A stretch of DNA of 64,000 bases from Desulfuromonadaceae bacterium (GTDB lineage Bacteria > Desulfobacterota > Desulfuromonadia > Geobacterales > Pseudopelobacteraceae): positions 107,013-171,012 of the forward strand of contig JAQTQX010000006.1 of assembly GCA_028712075.1 (NCBI GenBank), read 5' to 3'. How positions within the stretch are numbered: the first letter of the stretch is position 1; each line of letters opens with the position of its first letter. The notes beneath the pieces were generated by a model, which saw only the letters and a list, made by a program, of their open reading frames with translations, was not told the origin of the DNA and ran no database searches. This document shows positions 19,075 to 29,245 of this stretch, one piece after another. The position numbers were made by a program, and so were the translations under genes.

Positions 19075-22000
19075 ATGAGGAACAAAATAATATCGATTAA
19101 ATGTAGTACGCTTTTTGTTATTCTTTTTTCTCTGCTAACTATTTCGACGTCTGCCTTCGCCTGGGATCCCTGGTTCACATCATACTATGGGACCAGCAAC
19201 ACTAACGATTATAACGATTCGGCGGCAAACTGGACCGGTGGAACGGTATACCGAAAAGGAAATAACTATTACCAGTTGGGGACGGCAGGGCATTTGGAAA
19301 ATCAGTCGGGCTCCGCTGGCGAAAAAACATTTCAGGTGAGGCCGGCATCCGGTTACAAAATTACACAGATAAAATGGTGTAGAGCCTCTTGGACAGATCC
19401 TGACAGTATTTTAACCGCCCCCTATACCGGGTACTCATGGAATACGGTCTCAGGCCTGGCAACAAATCAGACGAGCAATTTTGACTTTTCATTTAACACC
19501 AGCAGCGACAGGAAATACCTGATCTGGGTCGTTTTTGAAGCATACAACCCCAATGCACATGGCGGACAGGCAGGAGCCTGGTACGGAACAAACAACACGA
19601 TCGGATATGATACTCCGGTTGCCAATGGCAGCGGTGGAGAAGTCTGGAAAACTGATGGAACCGATGTTCAGCTATCCAATCGTAATCCGGATGGAACGTC
19701 TTTGAACTCAGATGGTCACCGGCATATTCAGGTTCGCCCTGCATCAGGTTTTAAAATCGTTTCAATAAAGTATGGTGAAACTCTGACTCCGTCGGTATGG
19801 TCCGATATTACCCTCCCAGACTCGCCACAAACCTCGAATGTTTCTTTCACAATTAACATGAGTGGCGGGAATCAGTATGTCATCTCGGTGGTCTTTGCTT
19901 CCACGGCCGCCAGCAGTTACACCGTAACCGGAAGCGTTGATGCCGCTGGGTCAGATGCTGAATGTACCCCAAACTCTGTATCTCCCGCCAGTTCGAGCAT
20001 CAATGTCAATCAGACTGGGACTTTTGACCTGACTACTTCTTCAAACTGCGTTATTGACAGCGTCAATTTCAATGGCACCGGGTACAGTACCAACGGAATC
20101 TCCGGGGTGACATATACGACGCCGCCCATAACAAATGATGCCAGCTTTACCGTGAAATTCAGGAAGGTTGATTACACAATCACCGCATCAGTAGACGTGT
20201 CCAGTCCGTCAGGTTCCGGCACAATATCCCCTGCCGGTGTGACTGCAGTTACCCAAGGGGCAAGCCAAGCTTTCACCATTACCGCAAATGCCGGCTATAT
20301 CATTTCTCATGTGTACGTCACTGACGCGGATAAATCTTACAACAACCTCGATATTGTACCGCTTTCGACCAATTCCTATACATTCAACAACATCCAGGCC
20401 AACGGCGTTATCACCGTACATTTTATCGCATCTGTACCTGCATCCGGTAACGACTACTGCCAGGTCCCACCCTTCGTGCAGGGGCAAACCAACCTGACCC
20501 CGAACGTGCTTATTATCTTTGACAACTCGGGCAGTATGGGCGGGACAGACAGTGACGGGTATGCCTATTACAACACCCAAACCTACAGCTGCACATCATC
20601 GCATAACGCAACTACCAATCCCTGTCCGACGATTTTTTACGGATATTTTGATCCGTTGAAGATGTACAAGGTGGATGCGGGGGACTCCAATGTGTATCTG
20701 GAGGATACGGTAACCCTGAACCTGTCGACATCAAACGGTAAATCTGGAAATTATCTCAACTGGCGCAATATGAACAAGGTGGATATTGTGCGCAAGGTTC
20801 TGGTCGGTGGAAGAGTGACGGACAAAGGCTCTTCAACACTGGCAGGTGCAAACCGGCCTACGCTGGCGACAAAATATCTCTGGTCGGACAAGGGGAAATG
20901 GGTCCAGTATGGAACAACAGAGCCGAAGGGACTGGTTCAGAATCTCGCGGACAGGGTTCGTTTCGGCCTTGAAGTATTCGGTTCCACAAGCAACAGTAAT
21001 TCCGATGGCGGTACGATAGTGGCGAAACTTGGTTCACCGGTTGGTGATCTGGTTACCGCCATAGAAGGTCCGAACACCAATCCGAAGACCAATACCCCGA
21101 TTGCAGAGGCACTCTACGAAGCAATCAGGTATTATCAGGCGAAGCCGAGTGCGTACAATTCAAACACAAATTATGGCGATACGACGTGGAATCCTGATGC
21201 CAACCCGATCATCCAGTACCCCTGCCAGAAGCATTTTGTACTGCTGTTGACGGATGGTGAAGCAAACAGCACAGATAAACTGCCAGGGCTCACGAATCCA
21301 ACCCTGAACAGTTATACCGATTCGATATTTGATGTGACGACGTGGGTCAGCAGGATGGTAGCGGCCGACAAGCCGACCGGGAGTGATGGCCAGTATGTTG
21401 ATGGTACAGCTTATTACGGACATGTGAACGACATGAGGAGCGCAGCATTATCCAATGATATGGCCGGTACTCAGAATATTACATTTTACTCCGTGTACGC
21501 CTTCGGTGATGGCTCCGGAACAAAAACTCTGCAGAGCATGGCCAAATATGGTGGTTTTGAAAGCAAGAACGGTGACGACAAGGGTACTTCTCCAAATCAG
21601 TACCCGTCTCCTGATCAGGTAAGCGAATGGGACAAGGATGGCAACAATGTGCCGGACACCTATTTCGAGGCTACCGATGGTGCAGTTCTCGAATCGAGCA
21701 TATCGACAGCCATCTCCAGTATACTGGCAAAGGTTGCTTCCGGGACGGCTGCGTCTATCCTGAGCAACAGTGAAGGAAGTGGTGCAAACCTGCTTCAGGC
21801 GGTATTCTACCCCAACAAGATATTTACACCACCGACCGCAGCTGATGTTGCGACCTCTGCAAACTGGATTGGCGAAATGCAGAATCTCTGGTACTACGTT
21901 GATCCTTTTATAGCAAACAGCACAGTGCGGGAGGATACCGACTTCTCCTCAACAACACCCTATCATGTGCTGAACCTGAAAAATGATTATGTTGCCCGTT

Positions 22001-24297
22001 TCTTTTTCTCCAACTCCGAGACAAAAGTCGAATTGAAGCGGGATACGAACGGCGATGGCTTGGGCGAAGCTCTGGTAACCGCTGCAGAAGATCCCGACCT
22101 GGTTAAGAGCGTCTGGCGTGCCGGCCGGCTTTTGTGGGCGCGCTCTGCAAATTCCCGGAGAATACATACCAGTATTGACGGCTACTCACTACTACTCCCG
22201 GCCGCAGATGATATGGGTGGTTTTTACGCGCCGTCACTGGTTTCGACACGGGTAACTAGCCTTCTGCCATATCTGCAGGCGGCAGATGCGACTGAGGCTA
22301 AAAAGATAATTGATTATGTTCGAGGTACAGACCAGTTTGCCTATCGAAACAGGAGAGTTTCATTGCTGCAAGGGGGGGGGACTGTCACTTCAGAATGGAA
22401 ACTGGGCGATATCGTCTCCTCGACTCCGCGCCTTCAGTCAACCAATAGACTGAACACATACAACCTGGAATCACCCACCGGGTATGCTGACAAGAGCTAC
22501 GCTGCATTCATTGCCTCATCCAACTATAAAAGCAGGGGTATGGTGTATGTGGGGGTAAATGACGGAATGCTACACGCGTTCAAGTTGGGCAAACTGACTG
22601 TCAGCGGCGTGACTGATGTTCCCAAAACGGGCGGTTATGTTACAATCGGGGGGGATATCAAGGCAACTCTTACCGGGACAAATCTCGGTGAGGAGCAGTG
22701 GGCGTACGTTCCACGAAGCGCTCTTCCGTATCTGAAATATTTTACCGATGCCCAGAATTACAAACACCTTTTTTATATTGATGGGCCAACTGTGCTCGCC
22801 GACGTGGCTACTGGAATACCTGCGGCATGCACTACCGGCGACTATTCCGGCTGTGCCAGGGACGAGACCGGCGGCACAAACTGGAAAACAGTACTGATCG
22901 GCAGCATGGGCCTCGGGGGGGCTTCCCGGTTTAAAAGTTCAGCCTGCACCGCCGACCTTGGTGGCACCTGTGTAAAAACGCCAATCTTTGATCCGACTGA
23001 TGCAGCATCACCAAAGACAAAAGGGGTCGGATATTCCTCGTATTTCGCGCTTGATATTACAGGGCAGTATTTTCTCAGCGACGGCACTCTTGCAAACCAA
23101 CCGACCCTGAAATGGGAGTTTCCTCCTGCAGATGCAACTGGTGATGTAGGGCTCGGTTACGCAACATCCGGAGCAGCAATAGTCAGGATCAGTGCGACCA
23201 AAACTGATCCGGTAACTAGTGTTGTTTCTCCCGATAAAACCAAAAACGGTAAATGGTTTGCCGTGTTTGCATCTGGACCGACCGGCCCGATTGACACGAG
23301 CATGCATCGGTTCATGGGGCGATCCGACCAGAATCTGAAGCTTTTTGTAGTGGATCTTGGGGCTTCTGCTCCGCTCGTCAAGGATACTAATTACTGGGTA
23401 ATTGATACCGGCATCCAAAGGGCATTTGCCGGCAGTATTGCGAGTGCTGTCATTGATTCTGACAGATGGAACAAGAGCGACGAGGGCAACTATCAGGATG
23501 ATGCCCTCTATATCGGATATACGAAAGCAGGGATCGCTGATTCTGATCCGATAACCGCCGCTACCGAATGGACCAATGGCGGAGTGCTGCGGCTTTTAAC
23601 AAAAGAGGATACAAATCCGGCAAACTGGACTGTCGGTGAAGTTGTCGCAAATGTGGGACCGGTAACGTCAGGTATAGCAAAGCTTCAGGATAGAAAAAAT
23701 ATGAAGTTGTGGCTCTATTTCGGCACGGGCCGTTTTTTCTATAGTGGTGATGATTCAACAAATAATCGCTACATAATGGGCGTGCAGGACTTGTGCTACA
23801 CTATCAACAATAAAATCAACAAGAACTGTACCGTTAGCGATGCTCCGGTCCTCGGTCTGACGGATCTGAAATTACAGAACACAATTGGAGCCATGGGCTC
23901 GGAAAAAGGCTGGAGGATCCAGTTGGACTCACAATCGGCTTCCATGGGCGCCGAGCGGACCATAACCGATCCGGTCGCCTTAACCAATGGTCTGGTTCTC
24001 TTTACGACGTTCAAACCGACTGCGGACGTATGTAAATTCGGCGGGGACTCATATGTCTGGGGTACTAAATACGATACTGGAGGGGCACCGCCGGCATCAA
24101 CAACCGGAGGAAAGATGCTGGTTCAGGTTTCAACGGGGGCATTTGAGGAGATAGCACTCAGTTCTGCCCTGACAGCGATGGATGGCAGGAAAATCGGTTC
24201 TGCCATGACCGGAAAGCCGCCCTCAGATCCTCCGCCTGTGGTCAGTAATGCTTCCAATAAACCGCCAAAGAAAATTATGCACCTACAGGAAAAATAA
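19075..24297 (+). CDS. pilY1: PilY1-like pilus tip/adhesin protein with vWA domain
   Basis: 1740 residues from ATG 19075, chosen for the GGAGG site seven bases upstream and the signal peptide that follows (ending SAFAWD). Large N-terminal beta-rich repeats (about 30-465) include three Ig/FIVAR-like units. A von Willebrand A domain follows, with the MIDAS motif DNSGSMGG at Asp483. An EF-like loop DTNGDGLGE begins at Asp990. The C-terminal PilY1 beta-propeller starts near GDIVSSTPRLQ and includes MVYVGVNDGMLHAF. PilY1 proteins sit at the pilus tip with minor pilins and act in adhesion, mechanosensing and retraction control. Contains a G9 tract at 22372. Followed after one base by a minor pilin. 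Confidence 0.92.
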   Translation: MRNKIISIKCSTLFVILFSLLTISTSAFAWDPWFTSYYGTSNTNDYNDSAANWTGGTVYRKGNNYYQLGTAGHLENQSGSAGEKTFQVRPASGYKITQIKWCRASWTDPDSILTAPYTGYSWNTVSGLATNQTSNFDFSFNTSSDRKYLIWVVFEAYNPNAHGGQAGAWYGTNNTIGYDTPVANGSGGEVWKTDGTDVQLSNRNPDGTSLNSDGHRHIQVRPASGFKIVSIKYGETLTPSVWSDITLPDSPQTSNVSFTINMSGGNQYVISVVFASTAASSYTVTGSVDAAGSDAECTPNSVSPASSSINVNQTGTFDLTTSSNCVIDSVNFNGTGYSTNGISGVTYTTPPITNDASFTVKFRKVDYTITASVDVSSPSGSGTISPAGVTAVTQGASQAFTITANAGYIISHVYVTDADKSYNNLDIVPLSTNSYTFNNIQANGVITVHFIASVPASGNDYCQVPPFVQGQTNLTPNVLIIFDNSGSMGGTDSDGYAYYNTQTYSCTSSHNATTNPCPTIFYGYFDPLKMYKVDAGDSNVYLEDTVTLNLSTSNGKSGNYLNWRNMNKVDIVRKVLVGGRVTDKGSSTLAGANRPTLATKYLWSDKGKWVQYGTTEPKGLVQNLADRVRFGLEVFGSTSNSNSDGGTIVAKLGSPVGDLVTAIEGPNTNPKTNTPIAEALYEAIRYYQAKPSAYNSNTNYGDTTWNPDANPIIQYPCQKHFVLLLTDGEANSTDKLPGLTNPTLNSYTDSIFDVTTWVSRMVAADKPTGSDGQYVDGTAYYGHVNDMRSAALSNDMAGTQNITFYSVYAFGDGSGTKTLQSMAKYGGFESKNGDDKGTSPNQYPSPDQVSEWDKDGNNVPDTYFEATDGAVLESSISTAISSILAKVASGTAASILSNSEGSGANLLQAVFYPNKIFTPPTAADVATSANWIGEMQNLWYYVDPFIANSTVREDTDFSSTTPYHVLNLKNDYVARFFFSNSETKVELKRDTNGDGLGEALVTAAEDPDLVKSVWRAGRLLWARSANSRRIHTSIDGYSLLLPAADDMGGFYAPSLVSTRVTSLLPYLQAADATEAKKIIDYVRGTDQFAYRNRRVSLLQGGGTVTSEWKLGDIVSSTPRLQSTNRLNTYNLESPTGYADKSYAAFIASSNYKSRGMVYVGVNDGMLHAFKLGKLTVSGVTDVPKTGGYVTIGGDIKATLTGTNLGEEQWAYVPRSALPYLKYFTDAQNYKHLFYIDGPTVLADVATGIPAACTTGDYSGCARDETGGTNWKTVLIGSMGLGGASRFKSSACTADLGGTCVKTPIFDPTDAASPKTKGVGYSSYFALDITGQYFLSDGTLANQPTLKWEFPPADATGDVGLGYATSGAAIVRISATKTDPVTSVVSPDKTKNGKWFAVFASGPTGPIDTSMHRFMGRSDQNLKLFVVDLGASAPLVKDTNYWVIDTGIQRAFAGSIASAVIDSDRWNKSDEGNYQDDALYIGYTKAGIADSDPITAATEWTNGGVLRLLTKEDTNPANWTVGEVVANVGPVTSGIAKLQDRKNMKLWLYFGTGRFFYSGDDSTNNRYIMGVQDLCYTINNKINKNCTVSDAPVLGLTDLKLQNTIGAMGSEKGWRIQLDSQSASMGAERTITDPVALTNGLVLFTTFKPTADVCKFGGDSYVWGTKYDTGGAPPASTTGGKMLVQVSTGAFEEIALSSALTAMDGRKIGSAMTGKPPSDPPPVVSNASNKPPKKIMHLQEK
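22372..22380 (+). repeat. G9 homopolymer inside pilY1
   Basis: Nine consecutive G encode Gly1100-1102 at the start of the C-terminal propeller. Two G7 runs (22648-22654 and 22915-22921) occur in the same gene. Runs of this length are candidates for slipped-strand frameshifting; a change of one base would remove the C-terminal 640 residues. Confidence 0.9.
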
Positions 24298-24298
24298 T

Positions 24299-24805
24299 AT
24301 GCTGCTCATGACAAAAAATAATGGTTTTTCCTTGATTGAGCTGGTTATTGTTATTGCAATAATGGCAATTGCTACCAGCATCGGAACCATTTCTTTCAAT
24401 GCATGGCAGACCAAATACAAAGTGGAGGCCCAGACCCGTGAAATATTCAATGATCTCAATCAGGCTCGTGCCAACGCGTTTCAGCAAAAAAAGGCGCATC
24501 GCGTAATTTTCCTGCCCGGCAGTTATGTCATGAAATCGTACAGCTCAGAATCCGAGGCCAGAAACAGTGGCCGAACCCTGATCAGTAAACCAGCTCTCAC
24601 ATTCGGGCTTACAAAAAAATCCGGAAGTTCGCTGACTGACGCCGTCAATGACTCTGTAGAGTACGATACGAGAGGGTTTGCAAACGACAATTTTACATTG
24701 ATAGTGAACCCTTATACTGCCGGGTCAGTGGTAAACTGTATTGTCATATCAGCCACACGTGTCAATCTGGGGAAAATAAATGGAACTACATGTGAATTCA
24801 GATAA
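24299..24805 (+). CDS. Minor pilin, GspH/FimT type
   Basis: 168 residues from ATG 24299, with a second possible ATG at 24308; CAGGA lies upstream. Type IV prepilin leader with processing site G/FSLIEL, the conserved Glu5 and a hydrophobic helix VIVIAIMAIATSIG, then a GspH-like beta domain. It starts one base after the pilY1 stop and its end overlaps the next pilin by 26 bases. It is likely part of the pilus-tip priming complex with the next three genes. Confidence 0.9.
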   Translation: MLLMTKNNGFSLIELVIVIAIMAIATSIGTISFNAWQTKYKVEAQTREIFNDLNQARANAFQQKKAHRVIFLPGSYVMKSYSSESEARNSGRTLISKPALTFGLTKKSGSSLTDAVNDSVEYDTRGFANDNFTLIVNPYTAGSVVNCIVISATRVNLGKINGTTCEFR

Positions 24806-25205
24806 TTCGATAGGCAGGTCGGGGTTCACCCTTATAGAGTTCTGTGTTGCCATACTTATCATGATGGTCGGGCTTTTGGGGTTGCTGCAGGTGGTAAATG
24901 TCGCGACAGATAATAATCTTGGCAATATGTTGCGCAACGAGGCGGTAACAATTGCCGATAACCAGATGGTCATGGCAAAAACCTCGGTTGTTGATACTGC
25001 GACGTTTACTGCACTGGTGAGTACTGCAGCACCAATACTCGTGAGTACACCTGTCAGAAGTGGTTCGAAGAGTTACTCTGTGACAAGAACGGTTACAAGT
25101 GTCAGTACTAATTCCAAGGAAATTGTAGTCACCGTATCCTGGCAGCACAAAGAGAAACCTTTTCAGTATATGATTTCATCTCTGGCTGTAAATCCGGGCA
25201 GTTAA
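24780..25205 (+). CDS. pilV: Minor pilin, PilV type
   Basis: 141 residues. The leader is MELHVNSDNSIGRSG with cleavage before FTLIEF, followed by a hydrophobic helix with the MVGLLGLLQV sequence typical of PilV. Position-five Glu is present. It overlaps the previous pilin gene by 26 bases, with a GGGG site inside that gene. The exact subtype name is by order and leader only; the C-terminal part is not diagnostic. Confidence 0.85.
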   Translation: MELHVNSDNSIGRSGFTLIEFCVAILIMMVGLLGLLQVVNVATDNNLGNMLRNEAVTIADNQMVMAKTSVVDTATFTALVSTAAPILVSTPVRSGSKSYSVTRTVTSVSTNSKEIVVTVSWQHKEKPFQYMISSLAVNPGS

Positions 25206-25228
25206 ATCTGGTTAAAGTGAGTGTCATC

Positions 25229-26374
25229 ATGCGGAACAATAGGGGTTTTACATTAATAGAGCTGATCATTACCATGGCGCTATTTATAGCGGTTATATTA
25301 ATTACAACATCGGCCTTTGAATCAATCCTGAAAACATCGGGGAAGCTGGTAGTCAGCGAAGAGAGTAACATCGAAGGAATTGTCGGTCTGGAGATGTTTC
25401 GCCATGATCTCCAGCAGATGGGTTATGGTTTGCCAAGCGCTTATCAGGTTGTTCCCGATTATCTCGAGGCGAACTCCGGTCCTGCCGTGCTCAATGATTC
25501 GCCGGCTGGCGTTCCGCGGGCCGTTGTATCTTTTGATAATTATTCAAGCCACGGAGACTATCTTGCTGTTAAGGCAACGTCAGTGGGAAGGAACAGTACC
25601 TCGCAAAAATGGACCTACCTGACATATTCGTCAACGACGAAACCGTCGAAAGTCTGGTCAAACGCCTCTGAAAACCTGAGTGCAACAAGCAGAGTTGTTA
25701 TCCTTGACCGAACATTCTCAAAAGACGGGAAGCTGGTAAATACGCTGGTAAACTCTACCGCAACTGACTGGAAGGATTTTACCCTGACATCAATGTCACC
25801 GATAGACAGTTCGCAAACTTATTTTCAATACGGCGTTTCTGACGCAACGATCAGAATGCCGTTCAACAGGTCGGATTATTATGTCAAAAGGCCGACAACC
25901 GGAACAAGCATACCATCTTGGTGTGCAGACAATGTTGGCATATTGTATATGGCGACGGTAAACCATTCAAACGGCGATTCAACAGAATATCCGCTTCTTG
26001 ATTGTGTTGCGGATATGCAGGTTGTCTTTGGTTGGGATGTTGCCGGTAACGGTCTGATTGATGAGTCCACCGCATATGCTACGGATTCCGTCGATATATC
26101 CGTTGCTGGTTCCTCCTCTCCGGCGGATATCCAGGCAATTATGAATTCCCCGGACGAAATACGTAATAAACTTAAATACGTAAAGGTTTATCTTATGGTT
26201 CAGGATGGACGTAAAGACCTGAATTTTACAAACAGTTCAAAGATTGTTGTCGGGGATATTGAAAGCATAACGAAAGGGTATGATGTTGCAGCTTTGACAG
26301 CCAAGGGGTGGCTGAACTACCGATGGAAGATTTATCGGCTGGTGATAAGGCCGAAGAATCTTACAGGAAGCTGA
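25229..26374 (+). CDS. pilW: Minor pilin, PilW type
   Basis: 381 residues from ATG 25229; a GTG at 25217 in the same frame is less likely because it would lengthen the leader and has no better ribosome site. Short leader MRNNRG/FTLIELIITMALF with Glu5, then a large C-terminal domain with PilW-like organisation (ends in a basic RLVIRPKNL segment). PilW is the largest minor pilin and bridges PilX/PilY1 to the fibre in characterised systems. Confidence 0.88.
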   Translation: MRNNRGFTLIELIITMALFIAVILITTSAFESILKTSGKLVVSEESNIEGIVGLEMFRHDLQQMGYGLPSAYQVVPDYLEANSGPAVLNDSPAGVPRAVVSFDNYSSHGDYLAVKATSVGRNSTSQKWTYLTYSSTTKPSKVWSNASENLSATSRVVILDRTFSKDGKLVNTLVNSTATDWKDFTLTSMSPIDSSQTYFQYGVSDATIRMPFNRSDYYVKRPTTGTSIPSWCADNVGILYMATVNHSNGDSTEYPLLDCVADMQVVFGWDVAGNGLIDESTAYATDSVDISVAGSSSPADIQAIMNSPDEIRNKLKYVKVYLMVQDGRKDLNFTNSSKIVVGDIESITKGYDVAALTAKGWLNYRWKIYRLVIRPKNLTGS

Positions 26375-26390
26375 TAACAAGGATAATGCA

Positions 26391-27050
26391 ATGAAATTAT
26401 TACACAATCAGAAAGGGATCGCGCTCGTCACGTCTCTGATGCTGACTCTCATATCATTAACTATAGTGATGTTCCTTATGTATATGATTACGTCAAGTGT
26501 CAAGCTATCAGGGGCGAATAAGAGCTACAAAACTTCTCTTGAAGCATCGTATGGCGGGGTTGACCTTATTGTCAAGGATGTCATGCCCCAGTTATTTTCA
26601 AATCTCGCTTCTCCTGCAGACGCGATCACTGCTGGAAATTTTGGTACCGCATTTAATTTTCAGGCTTCATCCGACGCCTCAGCAGCTGCCTGCCTGCAGA
26701 AAAAGCTTACCAGTTCTTCACCTGCTTGGGAAGCGCAATGCAGCTCTTCTGCATCTCCAATAGTAGCACCCGACATGACAGTGACACTAAATTCGACCTC
26801 TTCTAACCCATATACGGTTTATACAAAAATAGTTGATACCGTTTGCAGTGATAAACGACCTTATCCTGTCGGTAATTGTACCGGTAGCGACCTTTCGGGA
26901 GTCTATCTTGATGGAGGTTCGGGGGTTGCCGGCGGGTCTTCTGATGTAGCAGTCCAGCCAAAACCGGCAATTTACAGAATAGAAGTTACCGCTGAAAAGT
27001 CAAACAATCCTCAGGAAAAATCAAACCTGTCAGTTCTTTACGCCTATTAG
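26391..27050 (+). CDS. pilX: Minor pilin/pilus assembly protein, PilX type
   Basis: 219 residues. N terminus KGIALVTSLMLTLISLTIV is the PilX pattern, in which Glu5 is absent (ALVTS in place of TLIEL), as in other PilX proteins that cap the tip complex. An Asp/Ser-rich beta domain follows. It lies 16 bases after pilW and 34 before the ComEA-like gene. Confidence 0.85.
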   Translation: MKLLHNQKGIALVTSLMLTLISLTIVMFLMYMITSSVKLSGANKSYKTSLEASYGGVDLIVKDVMPQLFSNLASPADAITAGNFGTAFNFQASSDASAAACLQKKLTSSSPAWEAQCSSSASPIVAPDMTVTLNSTSSNPYTVYTKIVDTVCSDKRPYPVGNCTGSDLSGVYLDGGSGVAGGSSDVAVQPKPAIYRIEVTAEKSNNPQEKSNLSVLYAY

Positions 27051-27084
27051 GCCAACAACGAACCACTCAGTCAGGAGATATACT

Positions 27085-27381
27085 ATGAAAGGGAATATGT
27101 TCAGTCTGTTGTTTTGTCTGCTAGTGGTGTGTGTGCCGGCTTCTTTACTCGCAGCAGAAAATCATTCGAAGCGTATAGAAGAAGTTACGCTGATAAATAT
27201 TAACACTGCATCTGAGACAACTTTGAGATCCTTGCCCGGTATCGGAGAGTCAAACTCGGCGAGGATAGTGGCTGCTCGGCCGTTTACAAGCATAGAACAG
27301 TTGAAAGCGAGGAAGGTTATAAGTCGCTCAGCTTACAACAGGATCAAGTCAATGATTACTGCTAGCCAAGGCAAAGATTGA
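27085..27381 (+). CDS. ComEA-like exported helix-hairpin-helix protein
   Basis: 98 residues: a signal peptide (about 1-22, ending LLAAE) and one ComEA-type helix-hairpin-helix domain with INTASETTLRSLPGIGESN and ARPFTSIEQL. ComEA binds DNA in the periplasm during pilus-dependent uptake. This gene is the last of the sigma-54 pilus-tip unit, which makes a DNA-uptake or DNA-binding link possible but unproven; no comEC or comF is in the window. AGGAG precedes the ATG. Confidence 0.88.
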   Translation: MKGNMFSLLFCLLVVCVPASLLAAENHSKRIEEVTLININTASETTLRSLPGIGESNSARIVAARPFTSIEQLKARKVISRSAYNRIKSMITASQGKD

Positions 27382-27505
27382 GTTGACAGGCTTTGATGAT
27401 TCTCTCGATACCGCCGTACTGACAGATATAATTGTTGTACGTGATCTTAATACGTTGGATCGGTGCCCGACTTGATTGACTACCCGGAATAATAGGCGAG
27501 ATGCC

Positions 27506-29245
27506 ATGAACAGTCCCCCACGGTGGCTGGTACGACTGATTCCGATAATCGGCTGGCTGCCACGCTACCGGAGCGCCTCGTTTCTGCCCGATCTGACTGC
27601 AGGTATTACACTTGCGGCGTATGCAGTGCCGGTTGCGATGGCATACGCAACGTTAGCCGGTTTGGCTCCGCAGGCGGGGCTGTATTGTTATATTTTCAGC
27701 GGATTCGCATACGCCCTCTTCGCATCATCCCGCCATCTTTCCGTCGGGCCAATCGCCTCCATTTCCGTTATGGTAGCCACTGTAGTCGGTTCAATGGCCG
27801 CCGGTGATCCGACCCGTTATGCAGCTATTGCTGCCATGACTGCATGCATGGTTGCTGCTTTCTGCTTTCTTGCCTGGATCTTGCGCCTCAGCTCATTCGT
27901 CAATTTCATTTCCGAGTCAGTTCTCCTCGGATTTAAGGCCGGAGCAGTTCTGAGTATTGCCTTGATACAGATCCCCAAACTGATTGGAGTAACCGGCGGC
28001 GGGGAGAGCTTCTTTTGGCGGTTAATTGCCATTTTTCAACAGCTGGGCAGTATTAATTTGACGGTGCTTGCTCTTGGTACATGCTCACTCCTCCTGCTGT
28101 TAGTCGGAAACCGGTATTTACCTGGGCGTCCGGTGGCGTTGGTGGTCGTCCTGGTTTCAACCGGAATTGTCTCGGTATTTGGCTTGACTGAACAGGGTGT
28201 TCAGGTTGTTGGAGCCATCCAGCCTGGGCTTCCGTCTTTTGAGGTGCCATCATTGCAGACGGGGCAGATGGAGGGTTTGCTGGAATTGTCGTTCGCCTGT
28301 TTCCTGCTCTCGTATGTGGAGAGCATTGCCGCAGCCCGGACCTTTGCCTCGAAATATCATTATCAGGTTGATCCCCGCCAGGAACTTCTCGGTTTGGGGG
28401 CGGCCAATTTTGTTGCTGCATTCGGTCACGGTTATCCGGTTGCCGGTGGTTTTTCTCAATCAGCTGTCAACGAAAAGGCCGGTGCGCGCACGCCGCTGTC
28501 TCTCGTATTTGCTTCAATCACACTGGTGATCGTGCTTTACTCTGTGGCCAGCCTGCTGAGAAACCTGCCGGAAGCCGTTCTCGCTGCGGTAGTCATCGTT
28601 GCGATTTCCGGATTTGTGAAGCTTGATGACTTTAAAAAGTTGCGGATGATTAGCCGGGTTGAGTTCAACGTTGCATTGGTAGCTTTCGTGGGAGTGCTGC
28701 TGTTTGGAATCCTGAAGGGCGTCACTGTTTCAGCTATTGCGTCAATTCTGTTCCTGCTGCGGATGATGGCTAATCCTCATATTGCGGTGCTTGGCAGGAT
28801 CCCTGGCAGTATCCGGTTCAGTGATGCGGCCCGCCATACTACTAATGAACGTTTCTCAGGACTGTTCCTGTTCCGGATTGAGGCGCCGCTGCTCTACTTC
28901 AACGTTGATACCATCTGCACGATGGTGTTTGATGCTATTCACCGTGAGAAAACAGCTGTTCGTCTAGCAGTGTGCGACCTTTCAACCTCACCGTACATTG
29001 ACGCGGCCGGAGCCAGGATGCTGCAGCGGCTTGAAGAGGAATTGGAGCGGCAGAAGATTCAGTTCAGAGTGGCGGAAGCGCATGCCGAGGCGCGTGAAAT
29101 CCTGCGTGCAACCGGCATCAGCGAAGCACTTGGCGGGGTGAGCAGATATACGGCACTTGCTGATATTGTTGAAGATTTCGAACGTGATAATCGTTACATG
29201 GAAACGGCAGTTCGAATAACACAGAGCAACGGAGCAACTGAGTAG
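27506..29245 (+). CDS. SulP-family anion transporter with STAS domain
   Basis: 579 residues from ATG 27506; a TTG at 27476 is possible but would add ten polar residues. About ten to twelve membrane helices begin with the SulP signature DLTAGITLAAYAVPVAMAYA, and the C-terminal cytoplasmic STAS domain (about 450-560) includes VCDLSTSPYIDAAGARML. Substrate could be sulfate, bicarbonate or another anion and cannot be read from sequence. It stands alone, ending in a large inverted repeat shared with the convergent bioD. Confidence 0.9.
   Translation: MNSPPRWLVRLIPIIGWLPRYRSASFLPDLTAGITLAAYAVPVAMAYATLAGLAPQAGLYCYIFSGFAYALFASSRHLSVGPIASISVMVATVVGSMAAGDPTRYAAIAAMTACMVAAFCFLAWILRLSSFVNFISESVLLGFKAGAVLSIALIQIPKLIGVTGGGESFFWRLIAIFQQLGSINLTVLALGTCSLLLLLVGNRYLPGRPVALVVVLVSTGIVSVFGLTEQGVQVVGAIQPGLPSFEVPSLQTGQMEGLLELSFACFLLSYVESIAAARTFASKYHYQVDPRQELLGLGAANFVAAFGHGYPVAGGFSQSAVNEKAGARTPLSLVFASITLVIVLYSVASLLRNLPEAVLAAVVIVAISGFVKLDDFKKLRMISRVEFNVALVAFVGVLLFGILKGVTVSAIASILFLLRMMANPHIAVLGRIPGSIRFSDAARHTTNERFSGLFLFRIEAPLLYFNVDTICTMVFDAIHREKTAVRLAVCDLSTSPYIDAAGARMLQRLEEELERQKIQFRVAEAHAEAREILRATGISEALGGVSRYTALADIVEDFERDNRYMETAVRITQSNGATE

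Noticed and set aside
19493..19744. Minus-strand frames inside pilY1 and other large genes
   Set aside because: They are shadows without ribosome sites or motifs, and the plus-strand frame is continuous with clear domains.
27476..27505. Upstream TTG start for the SulP transporter
   Set aside because: It adds ten polar residues, has no ribosome site, and the ATG at 27506 gives the usual N terminus.
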